From positions 806,001-870,000 of the forward strand of contig JABMLP010000021.1 in the NCBI GenBank assembly GCA_013176395.1: a stretch of 64,000 bases of DNA. Direction: 5' to 3'. This stretch comes from Venturia oleaginea. Taxonomy: Eukaryota; Ascomycota; Dothideomycetes; Venturiales; Venturiaceae. The position numbers were made by a program, and so were the translations under genes. This document shows positions 31,028 to 43,643 of this stretch, piece by piece. Numbering within the stretch: position 1 is the first letter of the stretch; every line of letters starts with the position of its first letter. The notes beneath the pieces are model-generated. The model made no database searches, was not told the DNA's origin, and worked only from the letters and a program-made list of their open reading frames with translations.

Positions 31028-32022
31028 GACGGGCAAAGCTATGCGACCTCGCTCGCAGTCGATTGGGTATGTATGGTTGTCGGTTGCTTGTCGGTGGAGC
31101 TTTATTGTCGGTGGATTGTTGTTTAGCTGTCCTCTCGACTGCCAGATTTAGTGGTTGCAGGGATCTTCGCCAAAGAATTCGATCCACCCCTAAGAACTAA
31201 AACATTGCGGGCAGATTCTCAACCTCCGTGTCACCAGACTCAAGCGACAGTTCGTCCATCTTACTTGGAGGTTTAATGAGAGAAATTCACAAATGCTGTT
31301 GCTAGCACCACCTGGTCCAAGTCCAGGAAAGGCTACCCGATAATATTCACTATGAAGACACTCGATACTCAGAGTACACGTAGATCCGCCTCACTGGCAC
31401 TAATATATTTCAACATACTCATTAATCCCAGGTTCGACGGAAACAATCAGATGCGGCTCCGCTCGCCAGGCGTAATTCATCTCAAAGCTGAAAGATCCCA
31501 AAGGAAAAGGGCCAGGAGTACGTGAAGTGTCAAATCTGTAGATTGTGTCAGGATGAGAGCAATGCTCTCATCGCCTCTGAACCGTTCCCATTCAATGCCC
31601 CTAGGCCTTCCATTCTAGACTTTCAAGCCATTTACCATTCATCATTGCGAACTTTAGCCGCTTCCATCATTATTCAGACTTCGAGCCCATCCGGGAAGAA
31701 GCTGTTTGTAGACCTCAAAACAGCTCTCATAAACCCTCGCGCTGCTGCCCTTCGTACATCTCTTATACCACGCTCTCGTGGTGCGTATGATGGTGCAGTT
31801 TCATGGGAGGTGGTTCGCTGGCGTCCAAAACTTATCTGAAGAGTCGGAGCGCATATCATCCATCACGCGCACGTATCATCATCCTCTCGAAAGGTCTCGC
31901 GACTCTGGAGCCGAAAGGCGTGGAAAGAACAGCAATCGTCTTCCGGTGGACGCTCGGTTTCTTTCTCGAGTACAACGGAAGTACAGCTTCCCTCAAAGTC
32001 CCTATTCTCACTACATTAGCCA
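31028..32022. other. ERD2 promoter region and spacer
   Basis: No gene supported. Plus-strand frames at 31522-32104 are antisense to, or lie just beyond, the minus-strand gene ending at 32023, and show no motif. Confidence 0.4.
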
Positions 32023-32847
32023 TCATACCCAGGAATACTTCAGCTCTTCATATAACATACCTTTCCCGCTCATCAGCGTCCTAATAAAGCTAGCCCTCCC
32101 ATGACTCTGCCACATCCTCGTGGCCCAAGCTGCCACGATGAGATCTTTCATTTGTACCTCCAAGTCCTCTCCTACGATAGTGATGCCTTCTCTTTCACCG
32201 CCATTCTCTTCAGCGACAATCGTGCCCAAGTGATCCCTCCACTTGCCTTTTGCATATCTCAATTTGACCTCACACCCAATTTCGACGTCCCAAACCATAC
32301 CCTGTAGTAAACTCCGGCGACCATGCATCGTCGCATTGAGGAGACCCTCGCGCTGAGGAACGAGAGCGACCTCGTTGGTGAACGGTTTGCGACTCATAGT
32401 GTATAGAGCGAAGTCTCGCGGCGGGGCTCGTCGTCCTCGTACAATCGCTGGTAAACTTCTGTAAAGGAAAATATCGTTGCCCGACCACGTTACGGTCCGA
32501 GGGAGGTGATACAGAGCGTTACTCGGTGGTGGGGGATATATCATTCCATTATCGACCGTGAGTTTGAGGGATCCTGGTGCTGAAAGGACCTCCATTATCG
32601 AAGCAGGGTCTTCGATGGTCCTTCGCGTAAAGATGGGCGTGGACAGCCTCCGCCGTCGCGCAAAGCTGATCCTTGGCTCGAGGAGCACATCGTTGCCATG
32701 TCGCGAATATGAAGGTGGTCGTGAGTAGGAATCGAGAATATGTCCAGAAGGTGCTGTAGATTTGAATGAGGGTGGAGGCCCAGAGGGTACCATGGAAGCG
32801 GCATCTGCAGCGAACGATCTCCTCTCAGCGTGATCACAAGCAGTCAT
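32023..32847 (-). CDS. hypothetical protein, possible tubby/LURP-like C-terminal domain
   Basis: A single exon of 274 aa starts at the ATG at 32845-32847 (MTACDHAERRSF); the frame is open a little further but without another ATG. The first 90 residues are Ser/Pro/Arg-rich and likely disordered (SYSRPPSYSRHGNDVLLEP). From about residue 100 the sequence becomes folded-looking: LTVDNGMIYPPPP, DIFLYRSLPAIVRGRR, FALYTMSRKPFTNEV and DVEIGCEVKLRYAKGKW. The alternating hydrophobic pattern and the ending on MKDLIVAAWATRMW recall tubby C-terminal-like (LURP-one) barrels, but this is a weak impression. No signal peptide or membrane helix. Confidence 0.55.
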   Translation of the reverse strand: MTACDHAERRSFAADAASMVPSGPPPSFKSTAPSGHILDSYSRPPSYSRHGNDVLLEPRISFARRRRLSTPIFTRRTIEDPASIMEVLSAPGSLKLTVDNGMIYPPPPSNALYHLPRTVTWSGNDIFLYRSLPAIVRGRRAPPRDFALYTMSRKPFTNEVALVPQREGLLNATMHGRRSLLQGMVWDVEIGCEVKLRYAKGKWRDHLGTIVAEENGGEREGITIVGEDLEVQMKDLIVAAWATRMWQSHGRASFIRTLMSGKGMLYEELKYSWV

Positions 32848-33950
32848 GGCGGTGAGTAGAGCCAAGCCGAGTTCATACCAGGCTATCAAGAGGAAATAAT
32901 AATTGGTAGAGCAGGTGGGTAGCTTGTCGACTTGGTATTATCAGCTCATTCGGACATCAACGGCTGTGACGAGGCAGGTAAACACGCCATTCGGAATGCC
33001 AATACTTTGGACTTGGTTAATCCACTTATAGAACAGGTTTTAGGTTGGACCAAGACTCATAGATCGGCAGTCGTTTGAAACACATGCAAGAACAAACTAT
33101 CTCACCATTTTGCTCCCTGCAAACAGCGTAGCGGGGTGGTGGGACGGGGGATAACAGAGATCATCTTGGCCTTGGCTGTGGGCCTGTAGTCGCGAGTGGG
33201 AGCCAAAAACGACGCGAGGATTCATCAAGGACACGACATCGCCATACCGAACGAATCGAACATACGGAAACCTCTCTCTAGTCTCTAGGAGATTGAACAA
33301 CAAAGCAGAAGGATCTGCTCCGAGCGAGATTGACTAAGCCAAGCAGCTTGGCATGTGGCGCCTCCGCGCTGCGTAATAAATTGAGGCTGTGGACTTTGAA
33401 GATCTCTCATCAAAAACTCTTGTTCTGTTTCGACTTTCGAAGGATGAATGAGTGACCTGGCCTTGGCTGGAGCCTGGAGCTCCCGTTTGCCCAAGAAATT
33501 GTGTCATGTGCGTACTGACGTTGAACAGATCTTGAATTTTGTTTTCGAAATTGGAGAGAGTGGCCGAATCCGAATCTGAACCATGTGAAGAAAGGAAGGC
33601 ACAAGTTGGCATGAGGTTTGATCAATACTCTGTTTCCTATTTCTTACAAGCTCAGATGCTCGAGCACTAGGAAAATACCGTTATCCTACCCTCGGCCTCA
33701 CCATCAGTGAGCAGAGGTATTCCCATCGCAGCATTCCACCCTCATAGAAATGTAAAACGTCGCTCAAAGCAATAAAAAACAGCAATAGCGCATGTACGCG
33801 AGAATAAAGAGACCCAAACCCAATGTTGGTATTTCCACCCAAGAAAAAGAAACGACTGATATATGCCTCCCTTATCAAGTGTACTCATGAACTGTTCATA
33901 CAATCAATGTTTCCGCCAATCATGAAAAGCACTGAAAACTGTTACAGACA
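32848..33950. other. spacer with small unassigned frames
   Basis: A minus-strand ATG frame at 33334-33612 (MPTCAFLSSHGSDSDSATLS) could encode a short protein, or a 5' exon of the gene at 32023, but no splice chain or motif supports it. The stretch 33650-33950 is probably the 3' untranslated region of the KDM4-like gene. Confidence 0.35.
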
Positions 33951-36900
33951 CTAGATCTTGTAGTTCTCCAATCCCAGCCCGATGCCTATGCCCTGTGGTG
34001 GTCTTCCCATCGGCGATTCGGTCCTTGGATGCATATTAGCTGCCGGTCGTGGAGTTGCATGTTCACTCAGTGGACTGTAGTCAGGTCTCACGGGAGATTG
34101 ACTTCGAAAGCCACCAGAAAATCCACCTCCTGAGCTCGTGCGAACCATTGCTGATGGAGGAGGTAAATTGTACATCTGCTGTTGTGGTGGTGGTGTCGTC
34201 GAGTACGGGACCGATTGCTGATGCGCTGAGTCGTATCTTAGATGTGACGAATAAGACATCGGAGCGAAAGGCTGAGAACTCGTCGGTAGTGGATATGTAC
34301 CGGGCGCGGTCGAGAACGTAGTGGGAACAGCGGATTGAATTGTTGGGGAAACAGAGTATTGACTTGGAGATGCTGCATATGGCATCGTGTAACCTTGGTT
34401 GTCATTAAGTGCAGGGCTATGCGAAAGAGGCCGCGGAGGGTGATTGAGAGGGTCTGGTTGCTTGAGTTTGCTGAGCAATGTTTCCCACATCACACCTACT
34501 TGTTCCACTGGCTGCACTTTCTCACAAGAGACATGTCGCTCAAAGTCCTGTGGGCTCTGGTACCGCATCATGTGACTGCGTGGAAGTTGTGGCGGAACTC
34601 CGTGGTGTGCACCTGTCAAGGGTGACTCTGACTTTGGCGATGCCTGAGGAGGCGAGCAAGCAAGAGCTTTGGAAGTCATAGGTGGTGGCTGAGGGAGAAA
34701 GGATGATCCCGATCGTTTTTGAAGGTCATCCAGTTGAGTTCGTTGCGTATCTAGTTTGTCTTGGTAGACCTCACTGAAGCCACCTCCATTTGCATACGGC
34801 GAAGCATATTCGCGGGGACGTCTTGTGAACACGTTCACAAGATATGGATACTTCTGGATGTGACTGACGTACTCCCTGGTAGACAGTGAGGTAGACGGAC
34901 TCCGCAGCGATGGCGGGGTGAAGCCAATGGGAGGGGTGGCTGGTACACGCGCGATTGAGTGTGAAGGTGCCAGCATGTTGGCGATCGGAGCGACACCTCT
35001 TGAATGATGCGATAAATTGGGAGAAGGCGTTGGATTGCATCTGGCTGCAGCTGGCAGTACTTGGGGTTTAGAGTACCGCTGCTCGACTTGCTGGTAGTAG
35101 TTGGGAATCGGTGGTGAATTGTCTAGCCGGGCTGGAGGATATTGCGTGACAAGAGGTTGAGGAGCATGCGGATTGGGCCGTGCGGGTTGACTATGTGAAT
35201 GTGTAGAGTATGGTGCCGATGGAGCAGCTTGGGCTCGCTGTGGACCAGTGTACACTGGATAGTTGGGCGACCCAGCAGGAGGCTTGTTCATTGGAGGATA
35301 TGGCGCACCGTAGCGCGGATCTTGGTATCCTCCATTCTGGTATGGGACCGATTGAGCGTGCATATTGGTTTGCGTATGGTCCTTGGGCTTATAGTTATAA
35401 GGTCTGTAAATGTTCGGCTGTTGGCTATTATGTTGCTGTACAGGTCTTGCCCCTCCTTGAACTGGTGCAGGTGACGCGTACGGAGGACCGTAGGAGAATC
35501 GTTGTGTTGGAAAAACAGAGGCCGGCAGCGGCGGTTTGACGGTGTCCAAGAAGTTGCTCTTCAAGTTGTGGACCAGTTTGCTGTGATCATCGGTGTACTG
35601 CGGTCTAGCTTCTGTCGACGTCTTTGGAAGGTAATGCCATAACTGATCCGATTTCGTGAAGTCTACCTTCTTTTGATCGGGGTTGCGAACTTCCAAGACG
35701 TTGGCGGAATTCCACTCAGCCCATTTGAAGACGGTATCGGGATCATGGAACGGATCGCCAACCTCCGGCACGCCATCTTTGCGATTCTCGGAGTTGACGT
35801 TGTCATTGTTACTTAGGTGTTCTGGCAACGGTTTGGCAAGCGGCGATGGCTTCGGTCGCAAGGACTGTGCGGGGTCTAGCACCAGCAAATACTTCCATTC
35901 GACTTCAATTTGAACACCGAAAACCTCGGGCTGAATATCAAGCAGCACCATGCCCTCGGAAGGTCGATTCTCAGCAACAGTACCAGCGAAGATGTCGCCC
36001 TGTAAACACAAGGCCTGGACTAAGTCGCCCTTCTTCAGGCTCTTGGCGAAACGTCTGACATGGTCAAGCTTCTCAAGATAGTCGGTATCTGCAGTCTTCG
36101 GACGTCGGGGTCGATGGAATTTGCAGCGAAAGTCGAACCCATCACAATAGTACTCCGTGCCATCTTCGTCCCAAGTTGGAGTTGGACCATGGTCGATTAG
36201 CACACCTGCAGCAGCAGCACAAGTTGCGTGGAATGCTCGTGTGCATTTCTTGGATGAGCACTGGAAGCAAGAGCCCTTCTTTGACCGACAGAAGTTACAC
36301 TTGAGATCTAAACGCGCCTTGTCGACGTTGCCAACGCCGCAGATCTTCTCGGCACCAGTGTCCTTGTCGACAACGATGTATGTCTCTGGCGTGTATAGGG
36401 CACACAACTTGTGGGCCTGCTTGCCAGTATCGGTCGGCAGCAAGTAATCAAAGCGGACATCGTTTGGACACAAGACACAAGGCTCACGTCCAGACATGCG
36501 GACTCGGAGCTTGAGACGCTTGACTTTGCTCTTTGGTTCCACTTTACTCTCCTTTGCAGGTCTCTTGCGCTTACGGCCGGGTTTGGCTTTCCCAGAAGCA
36601 GGTGCGGGAGCAACCTCGACTTCACCTTCGCTGTCGTCGTCGTCTGTAACCTCGACATATTCGGGTGTTGGCTCGCCACGCAGTTTTCGCTCGATTTCAT
36701 TGACATCCACCCACACACTGTCTGATTCGCAGTCGCACTTCTTGGCAATTCGACCATACTGGAGCCAGTCATGTGTTGCGAAGTTGACGGATTCAGCACA
36801 ATTGTAGCCAATATTGTAGCCGGAGTGGTAGCCGTATGGATAAGTGATGACAAACTCGCCCTCGTAGTGCACAAGCTTGTTGACCTTGATGCCAAACTGA

Positions 36901-38469
36901 CTCTTCAGCTTTTCGGGAGAGATGAGGTATGTCTTGTGGCGAAGAAATTGGTCACAATGTTTGTAGTCCTGCGGAAAAATGGTTCTCATAGCCTGTTCGA
37001 ATTTGCGGGCATCCGCCTGGCTGATGCTGTACCACTGCTTAGGCGCGCCGAAATGAATGTAGTTGATGCTGTAAAGATCAACATCTTCCAAATGCCACGC
37101 GAATGAGGCCTTCCACATGCCCAGGTAAAGATAAGCAGTGTTGACTCCAGGGACTTTTTGACCAAGCACATCCAAAAGATTGTCCAAGTTGGCAACATTC
37201 CATTCCTTTGTTCGTTTGTCGAAAAGGGAACCAGGCATGTCAGCGCCATACATGGGCATACCGAAATTGATCGTCTTCCAGTAGTTCTCTTCGAGTTCAG
37301 CACATCGCTCCTTGGTAAACTCTTCGACGTTCTCTAAGTGATAATCGAAATCTTGGAATGCTTCCTCGTCAATCTCATCGGCACCTTCATAGCGGTTGTT
37401 TACTCTTCGTGATGATGTCGATTTCTTCACGTCCTTTGCTGCTTTGGGTTGTCTGCCTCGAGGCTGCCGACCTTTGGCCTTGGGTCTGACGGGAGTTGAT
37501 TCTTCCTTGACTTCTGATCCAGGCCGATCCGGCGAAGTCGGCGTTGATGGGACTTGTGCATCATCGTCCTCGGTCGATTCCATGGGCTCATCTTCCTCTT
37601 TAAGTTTCCGGAGAGGATTCTTCCGCGGCCGACCTGACTTGCGCTTGTCCCCGTCTACAGCGGATGCACTAGCTGTTGTTGTCCGAGATGCAGCCTTGGT
37701 TCGTGAAGGTGGCGGTGCACGTCTCTCGCCCTTCTTCGGCGGAGGACGATGGTTTGTCTCTTCGCACAGATTCCGCCATTGCGGTAAGTTGTATGAGCGT
37801 TGCTTCTCTATGTTGGCACCAGTGTAGACTCCGTGAGTTCCAGCCCATTCTTGGGTAATGGGGTTCTTGACTTTGATCGTCTTGACGGCTTCGTCGAGGG
37901 GAGGAAGCGAATCACGCCTGTATATTGCATCAGTGGTATTTCTTTGTGGTGGGTGGAGGAAGGGGTTGATGGAACTAGGATCACTGACCATTCCTGTGGC
38001 GGGATTATCTTCACGATTCCCGACTTCATTCCGTAATGGTTGATCTTCTCCACGAACTTTTTGAAGCTTCGGAATTGGTCCATGGTCTAAATAAATTCAC
38101 AATAAATATTAGCGGTTTCCCGGCTTCGCGCAAGTCTGCCTTGCATCGCTACAGTGCCCAGGGCGGGATTGCGACGACAGTTGGCGTCATGGAGAAGGTG
38201 TCTATGCCTACCGGTTTGAAGACTGGTATCTTGCCGCCATTCTCCTCGTCCCAATAATGATCCGGTGTAACTTCGCCAATATCTTCTTCTCCTTCTTCGT
38301 CCTCAATATCGGATAATTCTGAGGAGTTACCATCGTGGTCTTCGCTGGTCGGAGGCGTGAGAATCCGATGCGAGTCATCTGCAAGCCGCGGGAGCTCTTT
38401 CGCATGTTCGTTCATGGCATCTGAGTGAATTTCCTCGGCCGTATTTGCCGGAGAGGCGACGGTGCCCAT
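33951..38469 (-). CDS. KDM4/JHDM3-type histone demethylase (JmjN-JmjC-ePHD)
   Basis: Exons are 38212-38469, 37989-38086 and 33951-37917 (introns 125 and 71 nt), giving 1440 aa. It is a nuclear Fe(II)/2-oxoglutarate dioxygenase expected to demethylate H3K9/H3K36, like Aspergillus KdmA and yeast Rph1. The acidic N-terminus leads into JmjN at about 80-118 (GGKIPVFKP joined to TMDQFRSFKKFVEKINHYG). A basic linker carries an AT-hook-like SGRPRKNP. JmjC spans about 360-520; the iron ligands H and E are in AWHLEDVDLYSINYIHFG near 393-395, and the distal H in GYHSGYNIGYNCAES near 482, so it looks active. An extended PHD finger (CVLCPNDVRFDY, CNFCRSKKGSCFQC, HATCAAAAG) covers about 590-730. The last 600 residues are Pro/Gln/Ser-rich and disordered. 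The ATG at 38469 is the first in frame. Confidence 0.94.
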
Positions 38470-40685
38470 GCTGGCGTAGGTATTCGGGGAAAGTGATGAC
38501 GAGGCAAATTGGTGGGTGCCCCCGTGTATTGTAGCGATGGCGAGTTTGCCGATTAAGGCGGGTGAGTTCAAGTTCGCATTCGCTGGTGATGGTTCAAAAT
38601 GGCACTGTCTGGAAAGCGAAGTGTTCGGAGTGTACGTCGGCTGCGTGTGTGTTATGTATGGGATTCAGGTTGTGGTTCGAATTCGTGACATACGTCCTGA
38701 GTCCCACTGAGCACAGGACCGCGCCAGAATCGGATCATCGTCTTTCGATTTTGCTTTGACCCCCTTGCCTCAAGACTTGATTTACACAGTATATTATTTG
38801 CCAGCACAGTTTAGATAAATATTATTCTCGTTTTGTTATCTGATCTTCCAAGCATTCATTTATTGGACAGAGGCTTGTCAGGGCCACTGCAACATCCCTT
38901 TGCAGATGCCAGCACTCCAGCTTTCGTCCCATGTCCACTCCTCGGCATTTACAATGGTCACCCTCAACTGTATTGCCCACGTTCAAAGCCAGTACTCTGT
39001 TCACAAGACCAAACTCAGGGCGAATGCTGCAAGACGTGTGTATCCTTGATATCACAGTCGACCAGTTTTCTCATGTACGATGTGCACAAAAATGCCTTCA
39101 TTAATTTACATGTCGACATCATTACCAGATCCAGCATATTCTTGCACGACGAGAAGGAATTGTGCATGGAATCGTGATGGATTGCAGTCTGCCTAACCAG
39201 ACGTCGATAAATGGAAAGATGCGCATCAAGCAACGAGATACATGACACCAAGAGCTGCCGCTGTGTACCTGCATGAACCGCATCCCAATTGGGCATTATG
39301 TGATCAAGTCACCTCGCCGAATTGATTCTTTCCCCCAGGTTCCTGGCGGCTGAATCCGGATCAGGATGAGCGGCCAAGCCCTTACTGGCCCTATGGAACA
39401 CCACGCACGACATTTTCCACGTGGCGGTGAGTGAGATCCATCGTCGTGGCGGGAACACAGCACCAGTGGCAAGGGGCACCATTGCGCAAATGGGTTGGTG
39501 GAGTGGAACATGGCCATGTTGTCCAGCTTGCCGAGTACATGAAAGCCGCGCCTTGACATGGGATGCATCGTGGGTCCATGAGGCCGCCGTACGATAAGAA
39601 GCTACCGAGCTAGTCATCTGCTACCGAGTACCTACCATCGCGAATCCTTAATAAGCGAGTCATCGGGCTTCTCCCCAAGACTGCGGAGATGCGGTGGACC
39701 CTTACATCTACATCCATATCTCACCGGGATCGCGAAGTATTCATACCAAGTCAATCCTTACTGACGACAGCTAACTACAGCCTAAGCCGAAGAAGTCATG
39801 GCACTGGGTAGACTGGACCATGTTGACACTCACCATGGTGGGCCGCGATTCCTCTTTCTCCGCCCAACTGCGGCTACAAACCCCACCATCTCATTCAGCT
39901 TCAACTTCTGCAATCATGTGCCCCATGCAAAAACAAGAGCTGGGAACATACGGACCAAGAGTTCAAATGGCAGCATGGTAATGAATGACGGGCTTGCGCT
40001 TCTGTTCGATCCCACATCGTTACTGATGACTGATAACGTGCCTCCTGGCAAAAGCTACGCGAGCGAACCTCGGACTCCACAAGCCCTGCCGTCAAGATGA
40101 ACACCCGAATTGTCGACCACCATCACTGTGGGCTGGACGAGCGATGACCAACCTTCCGACACTGCTTCAACCGGAGAAACATACAGCGACTCAGGTGCAC
40201 GTAACCAAGGAGGATGGGAGTCTCTAAACACGACCATCGTCATTGGCGCAGCCCGACTCGGACCTACAAAGCTGTACAGCACCGCTGCAGTGCTGAATGA
40301 AGCAAAGATGGAGGGTGGCAGTGCAGCAGGAATGTGAGTCTGATTACCAGAGTCCTACCCTCGAACGACATATCATGTTAATGCTTCTTGCTCACTACGC
40401 TTTGGCGCAGCGGAAGAAGCATTATAAACACAGGGAATCGAGCCCTGAAAGCCGTTGAATGATGCAATCACGCCAACTCAACCTAATCGTAAGAGCTACT
40501 TGGAGTTTTGGCTGATGTGCGGCTCAATCGAGAACCACAGAGCCTTGATGCTGGTTCTCTTTTTCCGTGCTGTTTGTTCTGAGCTCCCTTTTGCCATTCA
40601 TTGCGGAGTTGGTCGAGCAAATAAAGCACGTTTGATTGTGTCGTGCGCGCCTCGAATTTAGCATTTCCTTGTCCCGATCCCTTAA
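38470..40685. other. 2.2-kb stretch without a supportable gene
   Basis: It contains the KDM4-like promoter. Short frames at 39296-39617 (minus) and 39798-40100 (plus) have no motif or plausible splice partners. A tRNA-like string at 40391-40455 was examined and rejected. Confidence 0.35.
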
Positions 40686-41321
40686 TTGGTAACTACCCAA
40701 GCATCAACTAGCCTTTTTTGCTACATCTCACCGAGCCGCGGGTTCTGTAAGAGAAGACAAGAAATCTCCACCCATTCTCGGCATTATCACTCATCCACAT
40801 CTCATTCACGCAACCATTCGAGAGTTGCAATCATATCTACCACAATAGAATATGGGTTATTAGAAGGTAGACCCGATTTCGAACGTCTAGCCTTTAGCCA
40901 CGAATATATCAATAAGCTGGAATTCTGGATGGTAATCTACAAATCCATTTCCGAAGTCAAGTTCTCCCACCGTCTCGAAGTAGTAATAAGTAAACTCACA
41001 CCTGAACTTGACGCCTATGTTGACAAGGACGATGGAAGCCTCCCGTTCTACACAGTCCTTAGAGAGTTGTCTGACCCGGTGAAGGTAGTTGTGGAGGCGT
41101 TGAAGACGAAGGAGAATACGGATGTTGATGAGGAGTTTGAAGTGGTGATGAAGGTGAGGAGAAAGTATTATGATGAGTTGAGGAATGCGGGGTTGTGGGT
41201 GGCTGGGTCGGATTGGCCTTTGACGGACGAGGAAAAGGAGGAACAGCGGAAGAGATGGGAGAGGATTGAGGCCTCTAGCAAGAAGAGGGGGGAAAAACGA
41301 GCGGAGAGACGGTATGTATAA
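40686..41321 (+). CDS. hypothetical protein, 5' end unresolved
   Basis: An open frame of about 211 codons ends at 41321. The likely coding part starts near EYGLLEGRPDFERLAF (40848) and reads LEFWMVIYKSISEV, TPELDAYVDKDDGSLPF, DPVKVVVEALK and a highly charged end (DEEKEEQRKRWERIEASSKKRGEKR). I recognise no family. There is no in-frame ATG before the internal one in FWMVIY, so a first exon is missing. A CACAATAG acceptor at 40848 is one candidate junction. At the 3' end, a 31-nt GTATGT...CTTAG stretch (41312-41342), if spliced, would replace the final YV with KLGLGIVVCGFLILL, a membrane-anchor-like tail ending at 41460. That is short for a fungal intron. Confidence 0.5.
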   Translation: MVTTQASTSLFCYISPSRGFCKRRQEISTHSRHYHSSTSHSRNHSRVAIISTTIEYGLLEGRPDFERLAFSHEYINKLEFWMVIYKSISEVKFSHRLEVVISKLTPELDAYVDKDDGSLPFYTVLRELSDPVKVVVEALKTKENTDVDEEFEVVMKVRRKYYDELRNAGLWVAGSDWPLTDEEKEEQRKRWERIEASSKKRGEKRAERRYV

Positions 41322-41939
41322 TTCTCTAAAGCCTCCTCTTAGCAAGTTGGGGCTTGGGATTGTTGTTTGTGGATTTCTGATTTTGCTTCGGAAGTTTCTT
41401 GATACAGAGTTTTGGGATTCTGAATTCGTTGTACTTGGGACTGTATTGGTGTCCTTTTAATATATCATTTGTTTTTGGAGCTTCGACAGTATCTTATTTT
41501 CTCCATCTTGTCTTGGCCTAAAGAGCGGATGGGATATAATCCGAAAGAGTGCCTAACTAATCTTCCAAAAACACGTTATTTTAAGACCTCTGTCAAACAA
41601 CTTTCAAAAACTCTGGATTGGAAAATTGCATGAGGAAATCTGCGATGTGGAAACCTGAATTTAGAAACTCTTCTGTTTCCGAGCCTAACCTTTGAGAGAG
41701 CAGGAAAGTATCGGGTATTGAGTCACAGCTATGGCGTGGCGCATATCTTCCACAAGCGTATAAATTAAGAGAATGGTATGATGCGATACTGCTATGATGC
41801 GATACTGCTTCGATGCGAATGTCTCATCAATTGGCAGGTTCAATCGGCATAAACAAGGTTGCCAGGATTGCCACTTCAAGGTTGGGAAAGTTCAGTTTAC
41901 TAAATCTGCACGTTTTGCCTCCCCTCGTCGATAGGATAC
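41322..41939. other. spacer between convergent genes
   Basis: The first 140 bp may be the alternative transmembrane tail of the preceding gene (to 41460). Otherwise nothing supportable; both 3' untranslated regions should lie here. Confidence 0.4.
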
Positions 41940-42629
41940 TCAGACCCCAACCTGCACCTCCACACTCGTCGGCCCAGCGAAATCTTCAAGGTCAAAGGGA
42001 CAGGAACTAACAGCAACGACAACGCCCTCCCCCTCCTCACAGATAACTTCAAATTCTACGTAATCGCCGGCTTTGCTGCTTAGTAGATCACCTTTCAAAG
42101 AATAAAACGGCGTATTCTGAAAACAATTAAACGGTCCCCTAACCTCAAGATGACTTTCAATTCCCCAAGGCCCCATAGCCTCCGCAATATTCCCACTACA
42201 ACTCCGATGTCCCACTAACCCCTCCCTAACATAAAGTTCAGGATAGCAACATGCGAATGTCATATCGTGGACGCGTACAGTGTCAGCGGTTGTTTTGAGC
42301 ATGGGGATTCCTTTGTTCGTGTAGAGGTGTTCGCCGATGGCTGGTGTTGCGCCTTTCAGGGCCCAACGAGTGTGGTCGGCGCTGAAGAGGTGGGTTTTGG
42401 AGATTTTACCAGAGGAGAGGAGGAGCCATGCTGTTAGATCTACGATTTGGCCGCCGTGGGTGTCAATGATGCGGAATTTTTGGCCTCTTTTGACTTGGAA
42501 GGCGTGGCCGTGGCCTGCTTTGACAGTGTGCGAGGTGGGTTTGGGTGATGTTTTGGAGGATGGTGATTCGATGGGAAGTTCGGTGGATGTCATCGCCTTG
42601 AGTGGAGATGGGCGATGGCCTTTCGTCAT
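41940..42629 (-). CDS. DUF1989 protein (urea carboxylase-associated type)
   Basis: A 229-aa product from the ATG at 42627-42629 (MTKGHRPSPLKAM); an in-frame ATG at 42803 would add 58 poorly conserved residues. The DUF1989 domain fills the protein: AGHGHAFQVKRGQKFRIIDT, GGQIVDLTAWLL, FSADHTRWALKG, LYTNKGIPMLKTTADTVRVHD, GHRSCSGNIAEAMGPWGI and NCFQNTPF. Bacterial relatives accompany urea or guanidine carboxylase genes. The fungal members are single-domain and have no established reaction. The cysteines and histidines in DMTFACCYPEL and GHRSCSGN are the kind used for metal binding (inference). It is divergent from the 3-isopropylmalate dehydrogenase gene, about 1 kb away. Confidence 0.85.
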   Translation of the reverse strand: MTKGHRPSPLKAMTSTELPIESPSSKTSPKPTSHTVKAGHGHAFQVKRGQKFRIIDTHGGQIVDLTAWLLLSSGKISKTHLFSADHTRWALKGATPAIGEHLYTNKGIPMLKTTADTVRVHDMTFACCYPELYVREGLVGHRSCSGNIAEAMGPWGIESHLEVRGPFNCFQNTPFYSLKGDLLSSKAGDYVEFEVICEEGEGVVVAVSSCPFDLEDFAGPTSVEVQVGV

Positions 42630-43643
42630 GGTGTAGAAAGGTGATTGAGTGGTGTCAATTGTGAACTCGGGTTTACATTTTTCGAAACGTTGACCGGGAA
42701 AGACAAGGGCTGGAAGACGGAAAATGTTGGAAGTCTTACGTTCGAGATGTTGCCCAACCATTTCCCCAAAACATGATGAATGATTGCTTTTGCCATGCTT
42801 CATGCAGGTCAAGTTTAGAGCTCCGAGCTAAGGCACCTAACGATAGCTATCCGGTATCGCAAATAATCTACATTGGACTTCCCATCTTGTTGAGATGGAG
42901 AAGTCTCCGACATCTCCATAGCGGTTCAACATGGCTTAAAAGCCGGAATGAGGATTGTAAGAAAGATTCGTGTCAGCCTTGAATTGCGCCTTCAACCAAT
43001 ACTTGACAAGTCGGATGATAACTTTCATATGGCCACGCTCTTACCATTACCAATGGTAATCGTCTTCATCAGCCGAAGGGCTAGAACTAGATTACTGAGA
43101 GTAGCGAATGATGGCGACAGCTTACTCTAGGCCTCTTATCCACTCCTGACTTTATTTCCCAAAGGAACAATGAAGATGGAAAAATTTGAGTTGGCGGTTG
43201 TTTGGGAGACTGATGATCGAAGGAAGTCCGAGTTTGCAGAGTGAAGAGAAACGTGATCGGAGCGATATCGGTCGATCAACTGCTTCTTCGATCCTCACAT
43301 TCGGAAATGAAACTCTAACCACTGCGGAGATGGGAGGGGAAGTGGTCATGATTCACCTTCTTGTGGAAAGGTAATGAAATCAATCTTTTCCAAACAGCTG
43401 CCTTATACGTGAAGTGTATCTACAACGAACTCCAAATCACTCCGTCATTTCTGTGTCCTGTTCGGCCTCGATATCTCGTTGATCAAGTTTTTATATACGT
43501 CTCAACGAGAGAATTCCACACTCAATATATCAACTACTAGCCAACAACTCACTCTTTTAAAACCATACATATAGTACTCCAGCGTAAGAACCCCCAATGA
43601 TGGCTAGATTCATGTCTCTTACACCTTCCCGAGACTCCAGACC
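42630..43643. other. divergent promoter region, DUF1989 and LEU2-like gene
   Basis: About 1 kb between two divergent starts. The DUF1989 frame is open back to about 42812. The last 100 bp before 43644 include a TATATA-type stretch near 43490 and pyrimidine-rich leader sequence. No gene seen. Confidence 0.4.

Noticed and set aside
33334..33612. ATG-initiated minus-strand frame of 92 codons
   Set aside because: Low-information sequence, overlapping other frames of similar length, no splice partner with the gene at 32023.
40391..40455. tRNA-like string: GGCGCAGCGGAAG resembles an initiator-tRNA D-arm, and GAATCGAGCCC resembles a B box
   Set aside because: The distance between the two blocks is about 10 nt too short, no acceptor stem or anticodon arm pairs, and the opposite strand does not fold either.
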